Shown here: positions 1-8,266 of the stretch, piece after piece
Position numbering within the stretch: the stretch's first letter is position 1
How the letters are laid out: each line of letters begins with the position of its first letter
NCBI RefSeq assembly: GCF_900114135.1
Contig: NZ_FORY01000002.1
Coordinates: forward strand, 186,001 to 250,000
DNA: 64,000 nt
Reading direction: 5' to 3'
Origin: Celeribacter halophilus
Lineage (GTDB): Bacteria > Pseudomonadota > Alphaproteobacteria > Rhodobacterales > Rhodobacteraceae
The notes under the pieces: generated by a model
Told to the model about the DNA's origin: nothing
Seen by the model: the letters and a program-made list of their open reading frames with translations, nothing else
Databases searched by the model: none
Translations under genes and position numbers: made by a program

Positions 1-1
1 G

Positions 2-247
2 CTGGTGACATATCTGGAGGAAAGCGTGGGGATGCACAAACGCCCGCGTCTTGAGGCCGGTTTCTCGGTGCTCAAAGCGCCGGATATGCCCTCTGTCCTC
101 ATCGAACTGGGCTTCCTGTCCTCGGCCAAGGACCGCGCGAAACTGGTGGATCCGGCTTGGCGGATGAAAGCCGCTTGGGCCATCCGCGATGCGCTTCTGG
201 ACTGGGAAGAGCAAGAGCGGGTGATGCAGGGCAAACTGCGCAAGTGA
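2..247 (+). CDS. N-acetylmuramoyl-L-alanine amidase, C-terminal end (partial)
   Basis: This is the last 81 codons of a gene that begins before the window. The peptide contains a run reading PSVLIELGFLS followed by a short helix and a basic tail ending in GKLRK. That run is the signature of the C-terminal end of Amidase_3 (AmiC-type) zinc amidases, in which the Glu of the IELGF segment is a catalytic and zinc-site residue. Such enzymes cut the amide bond between MurNAc and the peptide stem in the periplasm during cell separation. The penicillin-binding protein gene that follows on the same strand fits a cell-wall cluster. Family call is good; the exact paralogue cannot be told from this fragment. 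Confidence 0.8.
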   Translation: MVTYLEESVGMHKRPRLEAGFSVLKAPDMPSVLIELGFLSSAKDRAKLVDPAWRMKAAWAIRDALLDWEEQERVMQGKLRK

Positions 248-292
248 GGGCGACGACCTGCGCCGCCCTCGGCTGTCGAGACGTTTTATGCG

Positions 293-958
293 TTAATGCG
301 CCAGCATTTCCGAGACGATGTCATCGGCGCTCAGTTCGGCGGGGTAGTAAGTGGGCCAGTTGGTCAGCTCTTCGAGGACAGCCGCACGATCCCCTCCCCA
401 ATAGAGATGGTAGTGATCGGCTTTCGAGGGGAAGATGCGGTGGTCGCTGAACTGGATGTAGCCGGGGGCTTCATCATCGCCTGACACTTTTTCAAAGATA
501 TAGCGGACGCCGCGATTGCCCTTGGAATAGGTCAGGACTTCATAGCCGTCATCTTCATATTGTCCCGTGAAGGACCCCTCCTTGCGGTGGAAGGTTACCA
601 TGTCGCCTTTGATCTCGATCCGGTCCACATCTGTTGCATAGCCCGTGGTGTAGTAGGCGGTATATTCCTCGGCTGTTTTATCGTCTGTTTCCGCCTTCTT
701 CTCCATAACGGGGGCCAGTTTGCCCTCGATCAGAAGCGGGTAGACCGACTGCCAGTCACCTTCCCAATCGGAGAGGGGGCGGTTCTTGATCTGGCTGTCT
801 TCGAAATAGCCTTTGTAGATCTGGTCATCATGACTATGGGCCTGTTCGTGACTGTGGGCATCATGGTCGTGATCATGTTGGTGGTCTGCCTGCGCATGTG
901 TTGCGAAGCTCAGGGTTGCGACGAGAGCCGTTGCAACTGTGAGGGAAGTTTTCAACAT
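293..958 (-). CDS. zinT: ZinT-like periplasmic metal-binding protein
   Basis: The 221-residue product starts with a cleavable signal peptide (about residues 1-22, ending THAQA). A His/Asp-rich stretch follows at about residues 23-45, then a ZinT/YodA domain that runs to the end. The conserved C-terminal segment with FSDHRIFPSKADHYHLYWG carries the His cluster that binds Zn(II) in ZinT. In known bacteria ZinT captures periplasmic zinc and hands it to the ZnuABC importer under zinc starvation. I chose the ATG at 958 because the signal peptide begins there; the frame stays open further upstream but that stretch looks non-coding. A Zur-like palindrome lies about 60 bases upstream, which supports zinc regulation. 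No znuABC gene is present in the window. Confidence 0.85.
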   Translation of the reverse strand: MLKTSLTVATALVATLSFATHAQADHQHDHDHDAHSHEQAHSHDDQIYKGYFEDSQIKNRPLSDWEGDWQSVYPLLIEGKLAPVMEKKAETDDKTAEEYTAYYTTGYATDVDRIEIKGDMVTFHRKEGSFTGQYEDDGYEVLTYSKGNRGVRYIFEKVSGDDEAPGYIQFSDHRIFPSKADHYHLYWGGDRAAVLEELTNWPTYYPAELSADDIVSEMLAH

Positions 959-1019
959 CGTGTGGTCCTGTGTTGTGTTTGCGTCTGGCTGGCCATGACT
1001 GGCGGCTGTGGTGAGTTTG

Positions 1020-1037
1020 GTTATGATATAACATAAC
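1020..1037. promoter_or_regulatory. Putative Zur operator upstream of zinT
   Basis: GTTATGATATAACATAAC is an 18-base inverted repeat with a single mismatched pair near the centre. It closely resembles the alphaproteobacterial Zur box, which has an ATGTTATAACAT-type core. It lies 61 bases upstream of the zinT start codon, where a zinc-loaded Zur repressor would block transcription. Confidence 0.65.
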
Positions 1038-1140
1038 GACCCTGTGATAAGAAAAGCCCTGCGCTTTGACAAGCCGAAAACATAGTTCGAAAGGCCATGC
1101 TTCGGGTCGCTGGTGTCGGGCAGGGTGTCTGTCGTAGCGC

Positions 1141-1770
1141 TTATGTGGCGGAGGTTTGCTTGCGTGCGAGCCAGACGGTGTGATCGGCGCAATCAGGGTC
1201 TTCGATGATATGTCGAATGACCTCAAGCCCCTGTGCGGCCAGAAGCTCCCGATAGCGATCCGGTGACAGGGACACGTGATAGACCACGCTGTCGCCCACT
1301 TGCCCCAAGGCCTCGCCATCGTCCGTGCCGGTGGTGAACATCACCACGCCGCCGGTGGCGAGATGGCGGGCAAAGACCTCGAACATCGGGATTTGGTCTT
1401 CGGGGCTGAGGTGAAAGAAACTGTCCCAAGCCAGCACCGCATCAAAGGTCTCGCCCAGATCAAGCCCGCGCATATCCGCATGGATCGCACGCGCTTTGGG
1501 CAGGTTTTGTTCGAACAGTGCCACCATATTGGCGGCCCCGTCGACACCGGTGACAACACAGCGCCGGTCGAGCAGGTATTGCGCAATCGGCTGACCCGTG
1601 CCGCAGCCCAGATCCAGCACCCTCACAGCCCCCGCATTGCGCGGCGCATGGGCCAGAAACCGGTCGAGCCAGGGGCGCTCGAACAGGGTCTTGTTGCGCA
1701 ACTTCTGAAAGGTCTGCGCTTCTTTATCGTAGGTGCTGATAATATCTTCGGCTTTCATAGTCTGCCACAT
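1141..1770 (-). CDS. Class I SAM-dependent methyltransferase
   Basis: The 209-residue protein has the classic Rossmann methyltransferase order. Motif I is VLDLGCGTG (residues 51-59), an acidic motif II region reads VTGVDGA, and a DAVLAWDSFFHL segment fits the post-II/motif IV position. This is the Methyltransf_25/11 type; the substrate cannot be inferred. Two in-frame ATGs lie 12 bases apart (1770 and 1758) and neither has a convincing ribosome binding site, so the first is used. It is read away from the divergent PBP1a gene and toward zinT, with about 180 bases between the two. Its position next to zinT may be incidental. Confidence 0.75.
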   Translation of the reverse strand: MWQTMKAEDIISTYDKEAQTFQKLRNKTLFERPWLDRFLAHAPRNAGAVRVLDLGCGTGQPIAQYLLDRRCVVTGVDGAANMVALFEQNLPKARAIHADMRGLDLGETFDAVLAWDSFFHLSPEDQIPMFEVFARHLATGGVVMFTTGTDDGEALGQVGDSVVYHVSLSPDRYRELLAAQGLEVIRHIIEDPDCADHTVWLARKQTSAT

Positions 1771-1950
1771 AGGCGCGCAGGCGCGTGCTCACAAGGGAAA
1801 CTGTTCACAGGTGGCGTGTTTCTGCTCACATTTGCGCGTGATCCGGACGCGGATGTTTTGACCATGGGCGCAGGCCTGTATAAGGAAGGCCAAGACTGTG
1901 CGGCTCAAAGGCGAGTCAGCGCGGAAGTTGGGTGTGGGAAAGGCTCGTCA

Positions 1951-4458
1951 GTGCTCAGATTTATCTTTTCATTCTTAGGGACGATTTTTTCGTGGATCAC
2001 CACGGGGCTGTTTCTTATGGCGCTGGTCATCGGGGGCATCTTCTGGATGTATGGCCGCGACCTGCCTAACCACGAGGCGCTGGCGCAATACCAGCCGCCG
2101 ACGATCTCGCGAATCTATTCCGGCGAAGGCAAAATCATCGACGAATTTGCCCGCGAACGGCGTCTCTACACCCCGCCCGAGGAAATTCCAGATCTGGTGA
2201 AACATGCGTTCATCTCCGCCGAGGACAAGAATTTCTACAACCACAAGGGCTATGACCTGCGCGGCATGGTAGCGGCGGCACTGGATGCGGCCCAAGGTGG
2301 CCCCCTGCGCGGGGCCTCGACCATCACGCAACAGGTGATGAAGAACTTCCTTCTGTCTTCCGAACGCTCCGCCGAGCGCAAGATCAAGGAACTGATCCTC
2401 GCCACCCGTCTGGAACAGTCCCTGACCAAAGACGAGATTCTGGGCCTCTATCTCAACGAGATCGACCTCGGTGTGCGCTCTTTCGGGGTGACAGCGGCGG
2501 CACAGAGCTATTTCAACAAATCCCTCTCGGAACTGGCTCCCGAAGAGGCGGCCTTCCTCGCGATCCACCCGAAGGCGCCTTATTCCTACAACCCCGCGAA
2601 GAATTACGACGGGGCGTTGACGCGCCGGAACTTCGTGCTGCGCGAGATGTATGAGAACGGCTATCTGACACAGGCGGAATACGAGACCGCGCGCGAAAAG
2701 CCGATCAAGACCGTGCAAACCGGCGATTACCCGTCCTATCGTGAAAGCCTGCCGACGCGGGACTATTTCACCGACGAAATCCGCCGCCAACTGTCGAAAA
2801 ACTTCGGTGAGGAAGAATTCTTCGAAGGTGGTCTGTCGATCCGTGCGACGATTGATCCTGAGATGCAGACCAAGGCGGCCCATGCGCTGCAACGGCGTCT
2901 GGAGCAACTTGACCGCGGGCTGGGCATCTGGCGCGGCACGGGCAAGACCATCGACGTGGCCGCTCTGGATGACGGCACATGGGAAACCGCTCTGGCGCAG
3001 GTGCGCGTGGCGCGGGACGTGACGCTGGACGGAAAATGGTATGTCGGCGCGGTCAACGAGATCGGCGACAGCGCCATCACCGTGATGGTCGAGGATGGCG
3101 TGGGCGAGGTCTCCGTGCCGCGCGAGGACATCAAATGGATGCGCGGCAGTTTCCGCGACAATTTCTCCCGTGGCGACGTGGTGCATCTCCGCCGCATGAC
3201 CACAGGCGACAATGGCGAGGGCGATCTCATCCGCTGGACGCTGCGTCAGGTGCCGGAAGTGCAGGGCGCGTTCATGGCGATGGATGTCAACACAGGCCGC
3301 GTGATTGCCATGCAGGGCGGGTTCTCCTACCAGAACTCGGTCTTCAACCGCGCGACACAGGCCACCCGCCAGCCGGGTTCCAGCTTCAAACCCTTTGTCT
3401 ATGCCGCCGCTCTCGACAGTGGCTTTACCCCCGCGACGATCATTGTGGATGCGCCCATCGAGATCAACACGCCGCAAGGGGTCTGGCGTCCCAAGAACGC
3501 TTCGCGCCGTTTCTACGGTCCGACGCCCTTGCGCACAGGGATCGAGCAATCGCGGAACCTGATGACCATCCGTCTGGCCCAAGAGGTCGGCATGGACACT
3601 GTGGCGCGCTATGCGGAACGCTTCGGCGTCTATGACCACATGGGTCAGTATCTCGCCTCGTCTTTGGGGGCAGAGGAAACCACCGTGTTCAAGATGGTCT
3701 CGGCCTATGCCATGTTCGCCAATGGCGGCGAGCGGGTGGAGCCGACACTGGTGGACCGCGTGCAGGACCGTTTCGGACGGACCATCTACCGCCACGACCA
3801 GCGGATCTGTGAGGAATGTGAGGTGGCCTCGCTCGATCCGGGGGTAGCGCCTAAAATCGTCTCGAACCGCGAACGCATGATCAACGCCATCACTGCCTAT
3901 CAGCTCACCTCCATGATGCAGGGCGTGGTGCAGCGCGGCACAGCGGCGGGCAAGGTCAATCTGCCGGTGCCCGTGGCGGGCAAGACAGGGACCACCAATG
4001 ATGGCAAGGACGCATGGTTCATGGGCTTTACCTCGAATATCGTGGCGGGCTGTTACATCGGCTACGACACGCCGCGCGCCATGCGCGGGGCATCGGGCGG
4101 CGGCTATTGCGGACCTGTGTTTAATGAATTCATGCAGGACGCTGTGAAGAAATATGGCGGCGGCAAATTCAAAGTGCCGCCAGGCGGGCATTTCATCAAG
4201 ATTGACCGCTATACCGGTGCGCGTCTCAATGACAGTGCTTCGGGGCCGAATGTTGTGGCGGAATATTTCCGCGATGGCGAAGAGCCGATCTTCGGCCTGA
4301 TGTATGATGGTGGTTTTGCAATGGGCTCCGACCTGCCTTTGTTCGAGGGTGAAGCCTCCGGCACAGGCGAGCGCGAGGTGCAGACCTCGGGCGGGCGGAC
4401 GATTAAAGTGCCGGAAAAAGCCTCGATCAACTCGCTGTCTTCCGGCGGGCTTTACTGA
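1951..4458 (+). CDS. mrcA: Penicillin-binding protein 1A (bifunctional murein synthase)
   Basis: This 835-residue class A PBP polymerises lipid II into glycan strands and cross-links the peptides. A membrane anchor spans about residues 11-34. The GT51 glycosyltransferase domain follows, with [10 protein letters not shown] placing the catalytic Glu at residue 91, plus GASTITQQ and a LNEIDLG motif. An OB-like insert comes next, then the transpeptidase domain with SSFK (Ser477 nucleophile), SRN (534-536) and KTG (678-680). The frame is open far upstream, but the membrane anchor begins right after the GTG at 1951. That codon has a GGAAAGG-like ribosome site about seven bases before it, so it is taken as the start. 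The amidase-PBP1a-RF2 order is familiar in Rhodobacterales. Confidence 0.93.
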   Translation: MLRFIFSFLGTIFSWITTGLFLMALVIGGIFWMYGRDLPNHEALAQYQPPTISRIYSGEGKIIDEFARERRLYTPPEEIPDLVKHAFISAEDKNFYNHKGYDLRGMVAAALDAAQGGPLRGASTITQQVMKNFLLSSERSAERKIKELILATRLEQSLTKDEILGLYLNEIDLGVRSFGVTAAAQSYFNKSLSELAPEEAAFLAIHPKAPYSYNPAKNYDGALTRRNFVLREMYENGYLTQAEYETAREKPIKTVQTGDYPSYRESLPTRDYFTDEIRRQLSKNFGEEEFFEGGLSIRATIDPEMQTKAAHALQRRLEQLDRGLGIWRGTGKTIDVAALDDGTWETALAQVRVARDVTLDGKWYVGAVNEIGDSAITVMVEDGVGEVSVPREDIKWMRGSFRDNFSRGDVVHLRRMTTGDNGEGDLIRWTLRQVPEVQGAFMAMDVNTGRVIAMQGGFSYQNSVFNRATQATRQPGSSFKPFVYAAALDSGFTPATIIVDAPIEINTPQGVWRPKNASRRFYGPTPLRTGIEQSRNLMTIRLAQEVGMDTVARYAERFGVYDHMGQYLASSLGAEETTVFKMVSAYAMFANGGERVEPTLVDRVQDRFGRTIYRHDQRICEECEVASLDPGVAPKIVSNRERMINAITAYQLTSMMQGVVQRGTAAGKVNLPVPVAGKTGTTNDGKDAWFMGFTSNIVAGCYIGYDTPRAMRGASGGGYCGPVFNEFMQDAVKKYGGGKFKVPPGGHFIKIDRYTGARLNDSASGPNVVAEYFRDGEEPIFGLMYDGGFAMGSDLPLFEGEASGTGEREVQTSGGRTIKVPEKASINSLSSGGLY

Positions 4459-4547
4459 CAACCGCGCGTTTGATCTCGGGCCGGGCCTTGTGTCCCGGCT
4501 TTGAGACGCGTATTTGTCAGCGAAATCTAAGACAAGGTGACTCACTC

Positions 4548-5669
4548 GTGCGTGCTGAAATCCAGAATATCGTGGCCAAGATCGAAAAATCCGTGGCGCT
4601 TTTGAAGCAGCGTCTGGATTGGGAAACCGCGCCGCATCGGTTGGAAGAATACAACGCGATGATCGAGGATCCGACGCTTTGGGACGATCCCGAACGGGCG
4701 CAAAAGCTCATGCGCGACCGTCAGATGCTGATGGATGCGATGAAATCCGCGACCTCCATCGAGACGGAGATGAAGGACAACATCGAACTCATCGAGATGG
4801 GCGAGATGGAGGACGACCAGGAGGTTGTCACCGAAGCGGAAGAAAGCCTGAAATCGCTGGCCGAAACCGCCGCCGAGAAAGAGCTTGAAGCGCTTCTCGA
4901 CGGGGAGGCGGATGCCAATGACACCTTCCTCGAAATCAACGCGGGCGCGGGCGGCACGGAGGCTTGTGACTGGGCCTCGATGCTTCAGCGCATGTATGTG
5001 CGTTGGGCGGAGAAAAAGGGCTACACGGTCGAGCTGCAATCCGAGGAAGCCGGATCGGAAGCGGGCATCAAATCCGTGGCCTACAAGATTTCCGGCCACA
5101 ATGCCTATGGCTGGCTGAAGTCCGAAAGCGGCGTGCACCGTCTGGTGCGGATTTCGCCCTTCGGCAAGGGCACGCGCGAGACTTCTTTTGCTTCCGTCTG
5201 GGTCTATCCGGTGGTGGATGACAATATCGACATCGATATCAACCCCGCCGATATCCGTATCGACACCTATCGCTCTTCGGGGGCGGGCGGTCAGCACGTC
5301 AACACCACGGACTCGGCGGTGCGGATTACCCACCACCCGACAGGGATCGTTGTGACCTCCTCCGAGAAATCCCAGCACCAGAACCGCGACATCGCCATGA
5401 AGGCCCTGAAATCGCGGCTCTACCAGTTGGAACTCGACAAGCGCAACGCGGCGATCAACGAAGCCCATGAGAGCAAAGGCTCGGCAGGGTGGGGCAACCA
5501 GATCCGCTCCTATGTGATGCAGCCCTACCAGATGGTCAAAGACCTGCGCACCAATTACGAGACCTCGGACACGCAGGGCGTGCTGGACGGAGATCTTGAC
5601 AAGTTCATGGCGGCGACGCTGGCGATGAATGTCTCCGGCAAGTCGCGCGCGGATGCGCAAGGCGAATAA
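4548..5669 (+). CDS. prfB: Peptide chain release factor 2
   Basis: RF2 releases finished polypeptides at UGA and UAA codons. The 373-residue product has the RF2 codon-recognition motif SPF (203-205) and the peptidyl-hydrolysis motif GGQ (247-249), with the surrounding [10 protein letters not shown] block intact. I start it at the GTG at 4548, which gives the usual alphaproteobacterial N-terminus ([14 protein letters not shown]) and normal family length. The gene is one continuous frame: the programmed frameshift found at about codon 25 in Escherichia coli is absent. It follows mrcA by about 90 bases and is closed by a strong terminator. Confidence 0.95.
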   Translation: MRAEIQNIVAKIEKSVALLKQRLDWETAPHRLEEYNAMIEDPTLWDDPERAQKLMRDRQMLMDAMKSATSIETEMKDNIELIEMGEMEDDQEVVTEAEESLKSLAETAAEKELEALLDGEADANDTFLEINAGAGGTEACDWASMLQRMYVRWAEKKGYTVELQSEEAGSEAGIKSVAYKISGHNAYGWLKSESGVHRLVRISPFGKGTRETSFASVWVYPVVDDNIDIDINPADIRIDTYRSSGAGGQHVNTTDSAVRITHHPTGIVVTSSEKSQHQNRDIAMKALKSRLYQLELDKRNAAINEAHESKGSAGWGNQIRSYVMQPYQMVKDLRTNYETSDTQGVLDGDLDKFMAATLAMNVSGKSRADAQGE

Positions 5670-5695
5670 CGCTTCCGACATCTCCGGACGATGAG

Positions 5696-5719
5696 AGGCC
5701 CCCGTTGCGGGGCCTTTTT
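5696..5719 (+). terminator. Rho-independent terminator after prfB
   Basis: A seven-base-pair GC stem (AGGCCCC/GGGGCCT) with a six-base loop is followed directly by a run of T. It starts 27 bases after the prfB stop codon and separates prfB from the sulfur operon. Confidence 0.85.
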
Positions 5720-5907
5720 CATGTCTCTGTTACGGTGTTGTGAGAGCTTTCCCGCGTGTCGCGCGCCGCAATGTGACAAACTCACCGACAGGCCCCCGTG
5801 CCGTCGCATATGAATGGTCCCAAGCGGAAAACGCGCAAGAAGGAAACGCACAAGATGAAGATGACCCTCCAGCGGTCCCTCGTCATGACGATGAAAGGGA
5901 ACCGGCT

Positions 5908-6357
5908 ATGATCACCGAAATCACCCCGACGGAATTTACCCCCTTTGCCTCGTTGTTCGGCGGGGTTCTGATCGGCACGGCTGCCGTGCTTCTAATGGCG
6001 CTCAAAGGGCGCATCTTTGGCGCGACCGGCATCCTGTCGGGCTTTATCAGCCCTGCCAACTCCTCCGACTGGGCGTGGCGGGCGGTGCTGCTCGCGGGGA
6101 TGGTCTCCGGCCCCCTGGTCTATGCGCTGTTCACCGGCTCCATGCCCGCAATCGACGTGCCCGTGTCCAATCTGGCACTTGTGGTCGGCGGGGTGATCGT
6201 CGGACTTGGCGTGACCTATGGCTCCGGCTGCACCTCCGGCCACGGGGTCTGCGGCATGGCTCGCCTGTCGCCGCGTTCGATCGTTGCCACACTGTCGTTC
6301 ATGGTCTCGACCGCGGTGACCGTCTATGTCATCCGCCATGTGATTGCAGGGGTGTAA
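5908..6357 (+). CDS. YeeE/YedE family sulfur-compound transporter, first half
   Basis: The 149-residue integral membrane protein has about four hydrophobic segments. It carries the family signature [21 protein letters not shown], whose Cys residues line the substrate path in the characterised thiosulfate importer TsuA. It corresponds to the PmpA-type half protein of BigR/SqrR regulons, which are linked to sulfide detoxification. An ATG at 5908 with AAAGGGA eight bases upstream is the best start; longer versions read through non-hydrophobic, non-conserved sequence. It is the first gene of the sulfur operon, and its stop codon lies one base before the next ATG. Direction and exact substrate (thiosulfate, sulfite or other sulfur anion) are inferred only from family. 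Confidence 0.8.
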   Translation: MITEITPTEFTPFASLFGGVLIGTAAVLLMALKGRIFGATGILSGFISPANSSDWAWRAVLLAGMVSGPLVYALFTGSMPAIDVPVSNLALVVGGVIVGLGVTYGSGCTSGHGVCGMARLSPRSIVATLSFMVSTAVTVYVIRHVIAGV

Positions 6358-6358
6358 G

Positions 6359-6802
6359 ATGAAACTGATCCTGACTTATGTGACCGGCCTGATCTTCGGC
6401 CTCGGCATTTCCATGTCCGGCATGGCCAATCCGGCAAAAGTCCTGAATTTCTTCGATTTCTTCGGCATCTGGGACCCGTCCCTGATCTTCGTGATGGGCG
6501 GCGCCGTGGTGGTGAGCTTTATCGGCTACCGCGTGCTGTTCAAACGCTTCGAGAGCCCCGTCTTCGCGCCGAAATTCATCGTGCCAAGCTCGCGGGTGAT
6601 TGATGCCAAGCTGGTGGGCGGCTCTCTGGTGTTCGGCGTCGGCTGGGGCATCGCGGGCTTTTGTCCGGGTGGCGCACTTCCCGCACTCGGCGCGTTCAAC
6701 GCCTCGGTCTGGCTGTTCTTTGCCGCGCTTGTTGCGGGCATCCTGCTGGCCAAATTCCTGATGAAACTGACGGCGGCCCGCGCGGCGCGCCCTGCGGGCT
6801 GA
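6359..6802 (+). CDS. YeeE/YedE (DUF6691-type) membrane protein, second half
   Basis: This 147-residue partner has four predicted membrane spans and the motif GWGIAGFCPGGALPALG, equivalent to the Cys-containing pore motif of the family. It follows the first half by a single base and should be translationally coupled to it. In BigR-type regulons the two half proteins occur as a pair and probably assemble together. Its job is inferred to be movement of a reduced sulfur species across the inner membrane, serving the oxidation enzymes encoded downstream. Confidence 0.8.
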   Translation: MKLILTYVTGLIFGLGISMSGMANPAKVLNFFDFFGIWDPSLIFVMGGAVVVSFIGYRVLFKRFESPVFAPKFIVPSSRVIDAKLVGGSLVFGVGWGIAGFCPGGALPALGAFNASVWLFFAALVAGILLAKFLMKLTAARAARPAG

Positions 6803-6828
6803 GCCCCGCCTAGAGAGGAGAACTAATC

Positions 6829-7719
6829 ATGGCTTCGAACTACCCTGTCGATATGTCGGTCAAACCCGATGTGAAAGCCTTTTTCGATCCGGCGACATGG
6901 ACGATTTCATATGTGGTCAAAGACCCGTCCTCCAACGCCTGTGCGGTGGTCGATAGCGTCATGGATATCGACTATGCCGCTGGCCGGATCACCTATGACT
7001 CCGCCGATAAGATCATCAAATATATCGAGGACGAGGGGCTCAAGCTCGAATGGCTGATCGAGACCCATGTCCACGCCGACCACCTCTCCGCCGCCCCCTA
7101 TATTCAGGACAAGCTCGGCGGCAAGATCGGCATTGGCGAGAATATCGTCATCGTGCAGGACACATTCGGCAAGGTCTTTAACGAAGGCACGGAATTCCAG
7201 CGGGACGGTTCGCAATTCGACCGCCTGTTCAAGGATGGCGACACCTATGCCGTGGGCGAGATGACCTGTTTCGCCATGCATACACCGGGTCACACACCGG
7301 CCTGTATGGTGCATACGATGGGGGATGCGACCTTCACCGGTGACACGTTGTTCATGCCTGATGGCGGTTCGGCGCGGGCCGATTTCCCGGGCGGGGATGC
7401 GGCCACGCTCTATGATTCGATCCAGAAAGTGCTGGCGCTGCCCGACGAGATGCGCCTGTTCATGTGCCACGACTACGGCCCCAACGGACGTGACATCCAA
7501 TGGGAAACCACTGTGGGTGCTGAAAAAGAGCATAATATCCATGTGGGCGGCGGACGCACCAAAGAGGAATTCGTCAAATTCCGCGAGGAACGTGATGCGC
7601 AACTGGCCATGCCGCGTCTGATTATTCCCTCTTTGCAGGTGAATATGCGTGCCGGAGAATTGCCGCCTGCGGATGAAGACGGTAAGACTTTTCTGAAAGT
7701 TCCGGTGAACGGCCTTTAA
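6829..7719 (+). CDS. Persulfide dioxygenase-like metallo-beta-lactamase fold hydrolase (Blh/ETHE1 type)
   Basis: The 296-residue protein has the metal-binding motif THVHADH (His80, His82, Asp84, His85). Further ligands fit HTPGH (His155), GDTLFMPD (Asp172) and CHDYG (His214). The block SARADFPGGDA resembles the ARTDF.GG region of ETHE1 persulfide dioxygenases. Such enzymes bind one ferrous iron and oxidise glutathione persulfide to sulfite and glutathione. The gene has a clear ribosome site (GAGAGGAG). It sits between the YeeE pair and two DUF442 genes, the arrangement of Blh in BigR regulons. An SQR-like enzyme encoded downstream could supply persulfide. Iron content and substrate are family inference. 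Confidence 0.85.
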   Translation: MASNYPVDMSVKPDVKAFFDPATWTISYVVKDPSSNACAVVDSVMDIDYAAGRITYDSADKIIKYIEDEGLKLEWLIETHVHADHLSAAPYIQDKLGGKIGIGENIVIVQDTFGKVFNEGTEFQRDGSQFDRLFKDGDTYAVGEMTCFAMHTPGHTPACMVHTMGDATFTGDTLFMPDGGSARADFPGGDAATLYDSIQKVLALPDEMRLFMCHDYGPNGRDIQWETTVGAEKEHNIHVGGGRTKEEFVKFREERDAQLAMPRLIIPSLQVNMRAGELPPADEDGKTFLKVPVNGL

Positions 7720-7766
7720 TCGCGTCTTCTGACGCGTGGGGCCACACCCACGCACAGGAGACAGAC

Positions 7767-8180
7767 ATGGACTTCAACAAGATCAACGACCAGATCACCG
7801 TCAGCAGCCAGATCACCCCCGAAGAGGTCACGATCCTCAAGGAAAAGGGCTTCAAGACAGTGATCTGCAACCGTCCGGACATGGAGGTTGAGGGGGATTT
7901 GGGCTCGGAAGCCATGGAGAAAGCGGCCAAGGAGGCAGGGCTGGGCTTTGTCTACCTGCCGGTCACTCCCGGTCAATTCCCCGAAGAGCTGATCGCGGAA
8001 ACGGCCCGCGTCCTGAGCGAGGAAGACGGGCCGTTCTACGCCTATTGCCGCTCCGGCACCCGTTCGACGACGGTGTGGGCGCTGGCACAAGCCGGCCGGA
8101 TGGACGCCGACGAGATCATCTCGCAGGCGGCAGGTGCCGGTTATGACATGCAAGGGCTCAAGCCCTATCTGGCAGGCTAA
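7767..8180 (+). CDS. DUF442 (TIGR01244) sulfurtransferase/phosphatase-like protein
   Basis: This 137-residue soluble protein begins DFNKINDQITVSSQITPEEV and has a single reactive-loop motif CRSGTRS (Cys94 to Arg99). The loop resembles the active site of dual-specificity phosphatases and of rhodaneses. DUF442 domains occur beside or fused to persulfide dioxygenases and sulfide-quinone reductases and are usually called sulfur transferases. The actual reaction is not established from sequence. A paralogous copy forms the N-terminus of the next gene, with Cys at the same residue number. It is preceded by a good ribosome site (AGGAGACAG). Confidence 0.85.
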   Translation: MDFNKINDQITVSSQITPEEVTILKEKGFKTVICNRPDMEVEGDLGSEAMEKAAKEAGLGFVYLPVTPGQFPEELIAETARVLSEEDGPFYAYCRSGTRSTTVWALAQAGRMDADEIISQAAGAGYDMQGLKPYLAG

Positions 8181-8266
8181 CGCATTTCCATTCGTGCGTC
8201 GCCGCCGGTTATGATTTCGGGACGACTGCCAAACGGCAAAGCGTCCCTCATAAAGGAGACGCGCGT

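Noticed and set aside
1276-1950. Upstream extension of the PBP1a frame
   Set aside because: The frame stays open but overlaps the methyltransferase gene on the other strand and lacks family features. The membrane anchor begins at 1951.
1975-4545. An 856-codon open frame antisense to mrcA
   Set aside because: It is rich in His, Arg and Gly with no domain structure, as expected of a shadow frame opposite a GC-rich gene.
4600-4640. Programmed frameshift site in prfB
   Set aside because: A CTTTTGA string occurs near the expected place, but the coding frame continues without an in-frame TGA, so no frameshift is needed.
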